Positions 23,761 to 35,700 are shown, counted from the stretch's first letter. The stretch is DNA of 64,000 nt from Adiantum capillus-veneris (GCA_014529385.2 CM043944.1:50540768-50604767), one strand, 5' to 3'. Numbers and translations are program-made. The notes: generated from the sequence alone by a model not told the origin.

Positions 23761-24549
23761 ATGGGATGCTCTCAACAAGTTTATCAAGAAGATGAGCCAC
23801 TAAAAGCTTCTAATGGTTCTATTGGCACTATAGCTAAACAGAGCAGCAGATTTATTGCAGATGATTGCATAAACAAATCCATAATACATGCAATAGCTGA
23901 TGAATTGGGCGAGAATGTGAACCTAACACATGATGTACCTGATAATATCAATGAGTTTATGGTTGCTTTTGGCAATATGTTTGCCGATTCAATTATCACA
24001 TAAGTAGATTCCATAATTGATGGGTTTTTGACCCAATTTGAAGGAGAAGATTATAGCGGTATAGCTCAGCTTTGTGATGCATGTATCCCTTCAGAAGGGG
24101 TGCCTGATGAACCTTTTCAAAGTAATAATGGATTGCTAAGTAGCATGGACGTAGATGAGGAAGCAGAGGGCGATATTGAAGATTGCCTACATCATGTTGA
24201 TTGTGAGCAGGATATTGACATGGATTGTACATCTATGCTTATATATGGGCTGCAAGAGGAGCCAACTCCTATAGCTTTGATGAATGATGAGACTTCCAAG
24301 GTTGATTTTTTCAAGGATGTTATGGATGAACATTTTTAGGACAAAGCTATTATTCATTATCAACCTCAAGAGCCAGGTAAAAGTCTCTCTGATGATACAA
24401 GTCCAGAAAGTCCTAAGATTTTTCATAATGGCTGTGAAGCTAGAAGGGGTGATGATGCTATATCATCCCTGATAATGCATAAGTGCTCAGGATTTTTCAT
24501 TTCTTTGGGCAATGTGCCAAATGTGGCTGGATTTGGATATTATTCCTAA
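23761..24549 (+). pseudogene. Unknown acidic ORF B of the large-LTR element
   Basis: One frame of about 263 codons is interrupted only by TAA (24001-24003) and TAG (24337-24339). Residues include SSRFIADDCINKSIIHAIAD, then an acidic stretch (SSMDVDEEAEGDIEDCLHHV) and SLSDDTSPESPKIF. No known domain is visible. It could be the C-terminal part of the same protein as ORF A, joined through a region of shifted frames (23518-23760). It ends before the polypurine tract. Confidence 0.4.
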
Positions 24550-24995
24550 TTCTTAAGTCAGTGATGTCCTCGCTACTAGTAAAAGGGAGTCAGAATTCTT
24601 TGATTCTTGCTAGTAACGACATTAAGTTACCAAACGTTTATGACATGTGGCTGCTGCACTATGCTTCAGGTGAAGCTCTAGTATATTGCGGAGGCTATCA
24701 GTGCTATGTGATTTTAATGGTATTGGAGCACTTGAGTTTGGCGGGGTTCACTAAACATATTTTTATAATTGCATGCTCTGGCGATACGACCACTATGGCT
24801 CAAAGATTTATGATGGGATAGCTACTAGATAATTGAGCTAGACTATTGATGTTATGATTTACACCTTCTTTTTGTTTTACATAGCTTTATTAACTACGTG
24901 AGCTTGATGACAAGTAGCTTAAGGTATTTATAGAAGATGCAGCTTGAAGACCGGTTGGCACAGACCGGAGGTTGTGCAGGTTCAGAGGGGGTGAA

Positions 24996-27122
24996 TGTCG
25001 TGCCACTCCGCTCCCATGACAAGAAAATGAACAAAGGAATGATGTTCAAGAGTATTTGAATCTTGCATGGTTAATCAGCAGTTATAAGGGCTTGCTAACA
25101 AGCCAATTTTTAAGCTGAAAGTGTGCCAGATGCAGCTCTAAGGGTTAGAAGATGTCTTGGTAATTCTAAACAGTGAGTATTCTTGAAGTGGTCATAGCTG
25201 GGATTTTATTAATCCAAGTTGAAGTACTCAAAAATCTCTACATGCCTGTCTTTACGTCTCGTCAATCGGAGCTACGGGTAAGAAGTTATGACAGTTTTAA
25301 GTCGAGTCAATAGCAGATCTGTACCGGATTGAGCACCTGCTGATAAAAGGTCAAAGGTGATAGGAATGCATGAGTCCGAAGTGCTCACTTTCAAGAGCAT
25401 GTTGATCTTTTCAGTTCGTCAATTGGGGTTTCAATTGGCAAGATATAGCCAATTTAAGTATCACCGGGGCAAGAATTATGTACTGGAGTTTTCTTATAGC
25501 AGGAAATTTCCAACACATCTATGGCTTAAGCAGATACGAAGTCGAGGGTTTTTGCATCTTAATGGCTTGCGGCAAGGTCTGCAACACTAAAATGAGCAAT
25601 AAAATGATGATATTGTCATTAAAAACCAGTTGTCATGCTTGCCAATACGGTGCCAGGCAATGCTTTGCCAATATGTATGCTTAATGGGGTGTCAACCCAA
25701 AGCAAATCCGCCCAATGAACGTGCTTGGCAATGCTTTAGCCGCCATGTATATTAAATGTGTTGAGGCCCTTACAAAGGCCATGCCACTAAGCAAAACTGC
25801 CCAAGGGCCATTAAGAATGGCTGCCCGTTTTTAAGCAAAGGGTTTTTTATTTATTGAACCTAAGTGTCAAGAGGGAAGAAAAAACAAAAGCATGGTGCAT
25901 AGTAGAAGCCACAGGAAACGAGGAGGAAAGGGAAGCTTGCAACGCGTGCTACGCTGCTCGAATGAACTCGCCACAGAAGCGTAAATTGCAGGAGGTCCCC
26001 TCGCGATCCTTTTTGGCACCATTTTTGTCGGGTTTGGCGCAGATCCGAATGAAAAGCTGTCGTGTCATCAAGGGCTAGGACACATTAGCGACGTCGCTAA
26101 TGGGGTTCCTAGATAATTTTAGCAAGAGAGGCATGCAACCTACAAAAATGAAGGGACTCGTGGATTATTGGCTATCCACATCATCATCTTGTTGTGGAGT
26201 TCTTCTCCTTCATGAGGGCTCCTCTTCATCTTCTTGAAGGAAGCTCTTAAGCTTTGAGAATCCTCTTGAAATCGGGAATCCAAATCTCTTAAACTCTCAT
26301 TTCAAAGCTCTTAAGCCATCGGTAACCTACTCTTAACCTCTTAAGCCCTCGTCAACCTACTCTTAACCTTATATACCATCCAAAGCCTAATCGAATCCTA
26401 AAGCTTAAGCTTATAATCTTCCAATAACCCACTCTCTAAGCGCTCCTAAGCCGAATTAAGCCTATTAACTCGAAGCCATAAGCCAAGATCTGAAATCAAG
26501 CCTAATCTTTCGGATGCCAAGCCAAAGCTAAGCCTAATCGAATTCCTAAGCTTCTTAATCTCAAAAGATTGAGCCAAGCTCTATACATCAAGCCTAATCT
26601 CTCGAGCTAGTTCTCGGCAAGGCACGCAAGCAAGGAAGATGGAGGTTGATGCTTGAGCAAAATCTTGTCACGGATTAAAGCAAGTAAGGAATTGAAGCCT
26701 ATAGGATCATGGAACTAAGCCGATGCCTAATCTCAATTCATTAGCCAAGCCTAATCTCTGAGCCTAGTCTTAAACCATTAGCTGAGCCTAAACCCTTCAA
26801 TTCTAGAAGACAAATCAGATGGCCATTGGAAGAGGAAGTTCCTAAGACATAACAGGAAGAAGCAGAAGGTAGTATTAAGCAGGTCATTATCACTTTTCTT
26901 GATTAGCACCTGGTTTAAGCCAGGATTCATCTTGTAAGGAGCATTAAGCCTCCATTAATGATTGATTAATGTTGATTACGTGGCTTAATTGGAATTAAGA
27001 GTACCGTTTGTTTCGAGCTCTGCCTTGTTAATTGTGCCTGTTGCATCTCTTTTCTTCACACCTCTCACAGCCAGGGTCCCAGTGCCTTCCCGGCTCACCA
27101 TTCGCACAATTATCCCCCGACA
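24996..27122 (+). repeat. 3' LTR of large-LTR element
   Basis: About 2.13 kb, starting TGTCGTGCCACTCCG and ending CCCCCGACA. It is closely similar to the 5' LTR over its length but lacks about 100 bp near 25465 and has scattered substitutions, suggesting an older insertion than the copia at 3935. Confidence 0.9.
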
Positions 27123-28710
27123 ATGTAGGTTTTTTTTTTAGCACTTCAGATAGCGCTTTTTTCCAAATACTTGGAAAACCTTCATATGAGAAATTTTAGA
27201 GGAAAATGTACATATTTGAAGATTTTTACACGATTTTTCTAAAAAATTTCTCTAAAAGCTTGGAGATTTGCATCTAAAATTTGAAGATTTTTACTAAATT
27301 TAGAGGTTTCCATCAAGGGCCAATCCTACAAAAAATGATTCTGTATGAGAAATTTTAGAAGAAAATTTACTATATTTGAAGGTTTTCAAGTTTTATTTTC
27401 TCAATTTGCATGCATGATGATGATTCAATGCGTGCTCTCTGATTATTAACTCATCCCTACTAATTGGTCCCAAAGTCAGTAAAACTTGCAACTCCTCAAG
27501 ATCTCTACCTTGTGGATCCCTCTAGAGTGTGTTTTGTCAGTGTTAATCTTTGGGCTTTCACTAAGGAACTTGAGAAGTCATCATTCATAGTTTCCCTTTC
27601 TAGAAACTTACATCCAAGTCACGCGCTTCGCATGCCAGCACAACTAGCTTTTTTCTGCTTATTAAATGGCCTAAATGATATCAACATTGGCTTGCACATT
27701 GAAGGTATGTTATTATTATCCAATGCCAACATTTAAGAAGTTGACATGAATGAAAGAATTCATGATGAGATTCTTATCAAGGGCTCTTGGAAAAGGTTAA
27801 AAAACAGATTATGGTTGAAAATGCTATACTCAACATGTACACTAAGTGTGATCATGTACTGAAAAATGCACAACAAGCTCTCGATGGTATTAATGTTTGT
27901 AGTTTAGGATGCCGCATATGTCTGAAAGGAGAAGGGTGAGGTAAGGAAGCTTTGAGTAGTTTTCACATGAGGCAAGGTGAGGGCTTGTGTCCAGATACAA
28001 TTTTGTATCCTTATATCTCAAAGATATGTGGCATCATGGAAGTATTTGGCATAAGCAAACTAGAATGACTATTGAGGGGTAAAAAAACCATCCTGGTTCA
28101 AAATGTTTTGGTCAATATGTACACCATATTTAAATGAGCCTCTTGGAATACACTTATGTGGCCCTTAGCACCCCTATTCTTAGGGGTTCTTACTCTTTAG
28201 GGTCACTTTGAGGAAAATTTACTATATTTACATCGAACTTAGATTTTCTTCAAGCACTTAGGTACACAATGCTTTTTTCAAAAATTAAAAAAACCTACCT
28301 ATGAGAAATTTTAGAGGCAACTTTATTGTATTTGATGGGTTTTACACTAAATTTGTCTAAACTTTGTAGGAGTTCTTACCTTCAAATCTAGAATTTAGAG
28401 GTAAATCTCAAAATTTGTAGGTCAAATTACAGTAAACATAGGTTTTTTCTAGCATTCAGATACACAATACTTTCTCCCAAAAACTTGGAAAACCTACCCA
28501 TGAAAACTTTTAAAGGAAACTTTATTTTATTTGCAGGTTTTATTTTGTAGGTGGGATCACATTAAACCTAGGTTTTTTTTTAGCACTCAAATACACAATA
28601 TTTTTTCCAAAAGACTTAGAAAATCTACATATGATTATAGTAAGCGTACACTCAATTTCTAAGTGTGATTGCACCAAACCTAGCCCTTTTTCCATCATTT
28701 TTTGAAGGTG
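27123..28710. repeat. AT-rich array, copy B right part
   Basis: Resumes the modules interrupted at 20739 (cacttNgatac.., acttggaaaacc, agaaattttagagg, gggattacactaaac). A PPR-derived fragment lies within it. Confidence 0.7.
27740..28130 (+). pseudogene. Decayed PPR-gene fragment
   Basis: Translated in shifting frames this gives NERIHDEILIKG, then VENAILNMYTKCDHVLKNAQ, then GKEALSSFHMRQGEGLCPDT followed by KICGIMEVFGISK, then VQNVLVNMYT. That is the order expected across consecutive P/L/S-type PPR repeats (NALlnMYtKCG, eAL.lF..M...Gl.PD). It has multiple stops and no full ORF. PPR proteins act in organelle RNA editing and splicing; this copy is dead. The ORF just upstream (27464-27736) may be a more decayed part. 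Confidence 0.6.
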
Positions 28711-29290
28711 TCATTGATCTAGCATCTAATGATGATGGTGAAGAGGCAAATTCTCCCTCATCTAGGTTGTAGGCTAGCACATTAATGGTTTCTTGAACTA
28801 TTGGTTTGCTTGAATGTGGGATGGGTATGGAGCTAATTCTTTGAAGGCTAGCAGCCTAACAACATGCTTTGATGTCTTGTAAACCATTCTTCATCTCTTC
28901 CTACATCAAGTTAAGGGCCAATCCCATGGACTCGAGAATGTCGAGTCTAATGCATAAGTCATCCAATGAGAAAACATGAGCTATGCTTCTTTTCACCTCT
29001 TGTAAATGCTTGGAATCGTCCATTGTTAGCATACGAGCTCAATGTGAGTGCAACGAAGTGGTGATGGTACTCCTCACAAGATGGCTCATTGAGTGGCGAT
29101 GGCACCACACATCTTCTGCACGTCCATGGCCAATTGCATCTCTTAGATGTGTGGTACACATAGGCATGATCGTCTTCCATGTTGGCCAAAGATGTGCACT
29201 AGATCCTTGGAGAAGCTATTTAAGGTTAAATTATCCTTCATCATGGAGTTGGAAGGCCCTATGTAGCTCTCTTTTTTCTCAAAAAATTAG
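28711..29290. other. Stretch with weak unknown ORFs
   Basis: A 76-codon minus-strand frame (28959-29189) and a plus-strand frame overlap with no recognisable domain. I do not call a gene. Confidence 0.3.
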
Positions 29291-29292
29291 AC

Positions 29293-29884
<592 letters not shown>

Positions 29885-30128
29885 GAAGTGAACAGGTTCA
29901 ACAAAATTGATTCTCATCTCCTATTTTACATACAATGTCTTCCGGCACTCGCAAGGGTTCTTCTTCTTCAACAAGGTCCACAACCATTGTGGAAAATGAT
30001 CCAAAATCTCCTAAGTATGGAGATAGCAACACAACCACCCAACCAACGACATCGGAAACCATGATCATGGCGTACTTGGTATCGAAGAGACCGTAAACAA
30101 ACAAGGCGAAGACTTACGAGCACTTGCA

Positions 30129-30881
30129 ATGGAGAATGGCACACTAAGGGTACCTGTGGTTGAGAATGAGAATCTCAAGAGGACACTTGAGATGCAAACA
30201 ACACGTTTGATGCAACTTGAAGAGGAAGTCAAGGAATGTAAACGCTCTCTTGTGGACTTGAATGCTTTGAAGGAGCGGATGAGCAAAGTAGAGCATGACC
30301 ATGTATTGAAAGAGGAGAAATTTGACACTATGATCCGGGATGTATGCAACATGAAAAATGTATGCACAAACAAGTCTTGGGCTGATGTATGTGGTAGCAA
30401 TGTGGTTTCTAATTCCTCACTCATGCAAGCTATGGTTCAAACAAAGAATGTTGAGAATGTGGATGTGGAGGAGTTGAAGGAACGGGAGCGACGTTCCAAG
30501 AACATTGTTATTCGTGGAATTCTCGAAGAGAAGTTAGAGACACCTCCTTCTCTTGCCATTGTTATTGAAGATTTCTTCAAAACCCACTTTGGCATGTCCG
30601 GACTTATGGTCTATGGAGCACATAGAGTGGAGAAGCAAGGAGCTCCTCGCTCGGGAGAACGGCCAATTGTATGCACCATGCCGGATGAGACCAAGAGAAA
30701 GATTATCCTTGATAATAGTTGGATCTATTTGAGGGATACAAAATGTTTTGTATGTGAAGATCACACTATTAAGCAACAAAATATGCGTCGCAAGGCATAT
30801 GAGGAAAAGAATAATAAAAACAAGGAGATCTCTCATGAAGAAAATGTGCCCAAGGAGGAGGCAAGTCTCTCAAGCAAATAG
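30129..30881 (+). CDS. LINE ORF1: coiled coil plus RRM-like RNA-binding domain
   Basis: Starts at ATG 30129, 250 codons. Residues 1-75 are heptad-rich (ENENLKRTLEMQTTRLMQLE), likely a trimerising coiled coil. From about 118 the sequence reads RERRSKNIVIRGILEEKLET, then AHRVEKQGAPRSGERPIVCT and CEDHT..QQNMRRKAYEEKN, the pattern of L1-type ORF1 (Transposase_22-like). Such proteins bind element RNA and act as chaperones. An upstream ATG at 29935 opens 51 codons (MSSGTRKGSSSSTRS) that flow into this ORF only if the frame shifts near 30065-30080, so the original start was probably 29935. It ends at TAG 30879-30881 in the same frame as ORF2. Confidence 0.85.
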   Translation: MENGTLRVPVVENENLKRTLEMQTTRLMQLEEEVKECKRSLVDLNALKERMSKVEHDHVLKEEKFDTMIRDVCNMKNVCTNKSWADVCGSNVVSNSSLMQAMVQTKNVENVDVEELKERERRSKNIVIRGILEEKLETPPSLAIVIEDFFKTHFGMSGLMVYGAHRVEKQGAPRSGERPIVCTMPDETKRKIILDNSWIYLRDTKCFVCEDHTIKQQNMRRKAYEEKNNKNKEISHEENVPKEEASLSSK

Positions 30882-30887
30882 GGATGC

Positions 30888-33800
30888 GTGACCTATGAGA
30901 CCGAGTTACAATTGAAAATATGCTTTTGGAATTGTAATGGATACCCATGGAATGCGGGGGTTGGCATTGATGAACTAACAAGCAAAGCCGATGTTGTACT
31001 TCTTGTTGAAACTTGGGAGCATGATACACAAAGGATTAACGGCTTGGAGGATTACAATGTACATTCATTGATGTGGTCAAAGAATCTCAAGCAACGAAGA
31101 GGACAAGGAGGGTTAGCATGTATGGTTAAGAAAGGAGTGGAAGATTTTGTATCGATTGTGAAAGATGACAAGTACAAACGTTATGTATGGCTGAAAATTA
31201 TGACACCAAAAAGAGCACCCATTTTTGTAGCCGGTTGCTACATTCCTCATCATGATTCTCCCTTTTATGCTTGCATGGATAGAGATCAACCATTTTCTAA
31301 TTTGGAAGAGGACATTGCTTATTTCAAAGGTGAAGGTGATGTTATTGTATTTGGGGATATGAATGCTCGCACAAAAACATTGCAACATGATACTCAACAA
31401 TTTGATATGCCATACATTTCAAGGGAGTTGGAGGAAGTTCACTTGTATGATCGTACTTCAATGGATGAGAAAGAGCCGGATCACTATGGAAAGTTACTTT
31501 TACACATGTGTAATAGCACGGGTATGCTCATTGCCAATGGTGTATCTTTGTGGAGTGGAACCAATGGATTTACATGTAGAAGACATAATGGGGATAGTGT
31601 GATTGACTATATGCTACTCTCTGAAGCCATCATGTATCGCATAAAGAGTTTTATGTTTGGTCAATGGACCCCGGAATCTGACCATCGCACCTTATGTATT
31701 GACCTTTCATGTGGAGAAGCAACTAAGCATGATAATCTCAGCCAAAGGAAAGAGAAGTTATCACTATGTATGGATTTCAAACGGGCACCAATGTACATTG
31801 AAATGGTTGAGCAAAACTTATGGATAACAAAGCTTCAATGTGATACACCATTGGAAACTAAATGGGAAGCTTTCAAGAAAGCTATTTGTTCTTGTGCGGA
31901 AGAATGCTTTGCCATAAAGCATCTCCATGGTATCCACAAAGATAGATCACGCAAAAGGTGGTTTGATAAAGAATGTCAAGATGCTCGAAAGTCCTTGATA
32001 AAGCTTGATGCAACTATGGACAAAGACAACTATCAAAGTCATTTGCGTACATACAAGGCATTGATTCAAAAGAAGAGAAGAAGATGGGAAGTAAAGCAAC
32101 AAGAATTTCAAGTCCAAGAAAAGGCACATGCATGTGGAAGATTTTGGAGAAACTTGAGAGGCAAGCGGGTTGAGAATTTTGGTAACTTGAGTCTAGTGGA
32201 TATGTACACACATTGTAGGCAATTATATGAGCAAGAAAATACTGAAAAAATGCCATTTTATGGTTCACTCCCATGTATGCCGTCTTTTTTTACTATTGAG
32301 GATGTATGCGGTGGGCTTGAAAAGTTGGTCACTCGCAAAGCGGGAGATCTTCAAGGTATCAAGCCGGAGATGATCAAATGGACGGGAGATTTTACCCATG
32401 AGTGGATGTGTGATATGTTTAACCTTGCACTTCAACATGGTATGCCTTATGATTGGAGTACTAATTGGGTTAAGCCTTTGCATAAAGGAGGGGATGTAAA
32501 GAATGTAAGCAACTACCGGACTATAATGATTGGGTCTCTTATGGCAAAGTTGTTTGGGTGCATAATGGAGATGAAATTGAGTGATTGGGCTGAAGAGAAT
32601 GACAAGCGTGCAAAGGGACAAGCGGGTTTTCGTCGATGCCATAGCACCATTGATCATCTTGTCACTCTTCGTGTTCTCATGGAGGAAAGTCAGTTGAAAG
32701 GCAAGCGATTGTATTGTTGTTTTGTGGACTTTAAGAAAGCCTTTGATATGATTCCACGTAACAATTTGTGGAGAAGGATGGAAGAACTCCAAGTGCCAAG
32801 TGAGTTTATGCTTGCGGTTTCTCGAATCTATGAGAAGGTGATTTGTCAATTGCGCATGGGAAGAGAAATTTCAGAAATTTTTGTAAGCACTATTGGGGTT
32901 AAACAAGGATGTCCATTGTCACCAACTCTCTTTGGTCTATGCATCGATCAATTGGAACAAATGGTACTTGAATTTATGCAAGAAGAAGGCATTGAAGAGG
33001 TCACTATTTGCAATGCGGTAATCATGCTTTTGTTGTATGCGGATGATGTAGTGCTTCTAGCACACACTTTAGAAGATGCACAAAAGCTTATGGTTGTCCT
33101 TGAGAACTTTTGCTTGCATAGTGGGCTGATTGTAAATGAATCCAAAACAAAGGTTATGCTTGTGAAAACCAACCATAAGGAGAAGCCATGCATTGTGTAC
33201 AACAACGAGACACTTGAAGTTGTTGAGAGCTTTAAGTACCTTGGCCTTGAGGTTCCATCCAATCACAAGTGGCATGAATGTGCTATGCGTCGTTTGGAAG
33301 CGGGAAAAAGAGCATATTATGCATTTGAGAACATGTGTAATGCGGGAAACATGAAGTGTTGGGTTCTCAAGAAGTATCTTTTTGATGCATTGGTGACACC
33401 GGTTCTTCTTTATGGAGTTGAAGTGTGGGGCGGGAGCATCTCAAAATCTACTTGGAAAGAGTTTGAGAATGTCCAAAAGCGTTTTCTTACAAAATTTCTC
33501 CAAGTTAAGACACAAACACCATATATGCTCTTACTTCTTGAGTCGGGATCTCTTCCAATTGAGGTTATGGGCATGGAAAGGGTTGTGGAGTACATGATAA
33601 AGATGCGTCAAAACCCCTCACATCGACTTCCTACAATTGCATGGGAAGCAAGCAAAAAAGTTCAAAAGACGCATAAAAGCAAGATCTTGAGCACGGGATG
33701 GATGCAAGACATAAAGAAGTGGTTTGGGAGATGGGATGCATTACACTTGCTACATGATGCTTCAATTGACTCTCAAGTGAATGAAGCTTTTCTACAACGC

Positions 33801-34085
33801 CAATGTATTACGGCTTGGGAGAAATCCGGTGGGTCACGCTTCATACATTACACCACCTATATTGCCCCCAACTACAAAACCATGTTCTTCGCTGAGAGAG
33901 GAAACCGTACTCACACTTACATGCTTGAGCCTATTCCCTTGTCCGCGATACGCACTATCGCAGCAATTCGGCTTAGCTCCCATTTCCTTCGATGCGAGAT
34001 AGGGCGTTGGGACAATGGAGAAGAGTCAAATCGATTGTGCACCGAGAGTCACTCATCAGCCATACACATACTACATCACATGTAA
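30888..34085 (+). CDS. LINE ORF2: APE endonuclease and reverse transcriptase
   Basis: About 1,065 codons with no internal stop. Endonuclease residues are visible in order: WNCNG (residue 14), VETW, GCYIPHHD, GDMNA, IDYMLLSE and SDH (near 264). RT follows with FVDFKKAFDM (near 612), GVKQGCPLSPTLF and LLYADDVVLLA (near 716). The frame opens with GTG 30888. The first in-frame ATG is near 31071, inside the endonuclease and after two catalytic residues, so an AUG start would destroy the enzyme. The C-terminus ends ..NRLCTESHSSAIHILHHM, where a CCHC-type zinc knuckle usually begins, so it may be clipped. It nicks target DNA and primes reverse transcription. Confidence 0.92.
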   Translation: MTYETELQLKICFWNCNGYPWNAGVGIDELTSKADVVLLVETWEHDTQRINGLEDYNVHSLMWSKNLKQRRGQGGLACMVKKGVEDFVSIVKDDKYKRYVWLKIMTPKRAPIFVAGCYIPHHDSPFYACMDRDQPFSNLEEDIAYFKGEGDVIVFGDMNARTKTLQHDTQQFDMPYISRELEEVHLYDRTSMDEKEPDHYGKLLLHMCNSTGMLIANGVSLWSGTNGFTCRRHNGDSVIDYMLLSEAIMYRIKSFMFGQWTPESDHRTLCIDLSCGEATKHDNLSQRKEKLSLCMDFKRAPMYIEMVEQNLWITKLQCDTPLETKWEAFKKAICSCAEECFAIKHLHGIHKDRSRKRWFDKECQDARKSLIKLDATMDKDNYQSHLRTYKALIQKKRRRWEVKQQEFQVQEKAHACGRFWRNLRGKRVENFGNLSLVDMYTHCRQLYEQENTEKMPFYGSLPCMPSFFTIEDVCGGLEKLVTRKAGDLQGIKPEMIKWTGDFTHEWMCDMFNLALQHGMPYDWSTNWVKPLHKGGDVKNVSNYRTIMIGSLMAKLFGCIMEMKLSDWAEENDKRAKGQAGFRRCHSTIDHLVTLRVLMEESQLKGKRLYCCFVDFKKAFDMIPRNNLWRRMEELQVPSEFMLAVSRIYEKVICQLRMGREISEIFVSTIGVKQGCPLSPTLFGLCIDQLEQMVLEFMQEEGIEEVTICNAVIMLLLYADDVVLLAHTLEDAQKLMVVLENFCLHSGLIVNESKTKVMLVKTNHKEKPCIVYNNETLEVVESFKYLGLEVPSNHKWHECAMRRLEAGKRAYYAFENMCNAGNMKCWVLKKYLFDALVTPVLLYGVEVWGGSISKSTWKEFENVQKRFLTKFLQVKTQTPYMLLLLESGSLPIEVMGMERVVEYMIKMRQNPSHRLPTIAWEASKKVQKTHKSKILSTGWMQDIKKWFGRWDALHLLHDASIDSQVNEAFLQRQCITAWEKSGGSRFIHYTTYIAPNYKTMFFAERGNRTHTYMLEPIPLSAIRTIAAIRLSSHFLRCEIGRWDNGEESNRLCTESHSSAIHILHHM

Positions 34086-34133
34086 CTTTGGTTCCATAGG
34101 TCATATTTGACCTCCGAGGACGATAATAAAATC

Positions 34134-34331
<198 letters not shown>

Positions 34332-34547
34332 ATGCACTCGTACAACTAATAATGTAGCTTGCTGGTATCGAAAAGATTGGACTCAGGAGTCGGAACCATG
34401 CCGATCTCCGAGGTCGTCGGGTGCCTTTACTCGATTTCGACTTCCAAAGTGCAGTGCGCTCTAGACATGTCAATGCCTCAAATGATGACACGTGGAGGGC
34501 TTCTCCTTCCTTAAAAAAATTAAGCTCCATTATAAATAGTACAGACA

Positions 34548-34845
34548 GTCTTCTCATTTTCTACCATCATAGTACTTATTGTACTAATTGCTTACCTTTC
34601 ACTTTTGCATTTCAAACCCCCAACTTAAGGTTTTCTTTCAAATGAACCACAGGATGACACACACAGATGCTTTCTCCTTCCTTGAAAATTTTAAGATCCA
34701 AGTAGGCTCTCCGTGTGCACATGGCAAAAGCGTCCCTTTCCCTTTTTTAGTTTTCCAAATGGCATCTTCCAATGATTCCTTCAAAACTGTCGCGTGGGCA
34801 GGGAGACATGCGTTTGCAAGGCAGTATTACAGAGTAGCACGAAGG

Positions 34846-34909
<64 letters not shown>

Positions 34910-34940
34910 CTTTCCATGGAGGTGAAGAACCCAACAATGG

Positions 34941-34990
<50 letters not shown>

Positions 34991-35700
34991 GTGCGTGCGC
35001 GCGGGTCTCATCTACCTTGGTATCTGTGGTGGGCTCTCAGCAGATGCGAATAGAGAGGCGATGATGCAGGCACAATCGTGGAGGTACGAAGGGAGACAAA
35101 AACGAGAGCTTGTCATGGCGATGGAGTGGAGCTCTGTGTTATGGGATAGAGCTTGTCATGGCGATCATAGAGCTTGTCAGGGGATGCAGGCATAGGGAAA
35201 TGAGAGCTTGTTATGGCGATGGAGGGAAGCTCTTGTAGCAGCTCGAGCCAGTGGTATCGACCCGACAATGGCAAGTGGGGTGTGTTTTGGTTGTTGCAAC
35301 TATCTGTCGTCGCCATAGGAGCAAGGCATGACGGGGGATGTGTGAGAACAGGGCAAAATCGATGGGTTTTGCCTTTAGCGTGGTGCAATTGAGGGAATCT
35401 TGAGGCCTAATTAATTAAAATATGGAGAAAGACCCAAAATGATTTTAACACAACCATACAACAGCCAAAATTTTAGTTAAATGAGTTAATATTGAGCCTA
35501 AAAGTCCTCAAGAATTACATGTTCTTAAAGACCTAGGTAGAGATAGTCTTTTCATTTTCTACCATGATAGTACTTATTGTACTTATTGCTTACCTTTCAC
35601 TTTTGCATTTCAAACCCCCAACTTAAGGTTTTCTTTCAAATGAACACAGGATGACACAGGGATGCCTTCTCTTTCCTTGAAAATTTTAAGCTACACTCAC
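34548..35700. repeat. Pair of ~150-bp direct repeats flanking CT microsatellites
   Basis: Segment 34548-34700 (ttctaccatNatagtactta ... aggatgacacN...ccttgaaaattttaag) recurs at 35547-35690. Between them are CT tracts at 34850-34906 and 34942-34988 and a short tandem 'gagcttgtcatggcgat' motif near 35107-35215. A TATA-like tataaatag lies at about 34533, just left of the first copy. This could be an old LTR pair or a duplicated SINE-size repeat. Confidence 0.6.

Larger units (their letters stand above)
20740..27122 (+). mobile_element. Large-LTR retroelement (LARD-like), LTRs longer than interior
   Basis: Two long direct repeats (20740-22977 and 24996-27122) with termini TGTCN...CGACA flank an interior of only 2.0 kb. 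Just inside the left LTR lies ttcttggtgaacccgacacg, where TGGTGAACCC fits a tRNA primer-binding site. Just inside the right LTR lies the purine tract cagagggggtgaa. The insertion splits the AT-rich array. Flanking bases acgt (left) and atgt (right) may be a decayed target duplication. No RT, integrase or protease is present, so movement would depend on another element. Orientation + follows from the PBS and PPT positions. Confidence 0.85.

Noticed and set aside
23761-24003. Reading ORF B as a standalone 80-codon gene
   Set aside because: The same frame continues past the stop with similar composition, so it is better read as part of a longer broken frame.
32265-32849. 194-codon minus-strand ORF within LINE ORF2
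   Set aside because: It lies wholly antisense to the conserved RT motifs and has no recognisable domain.
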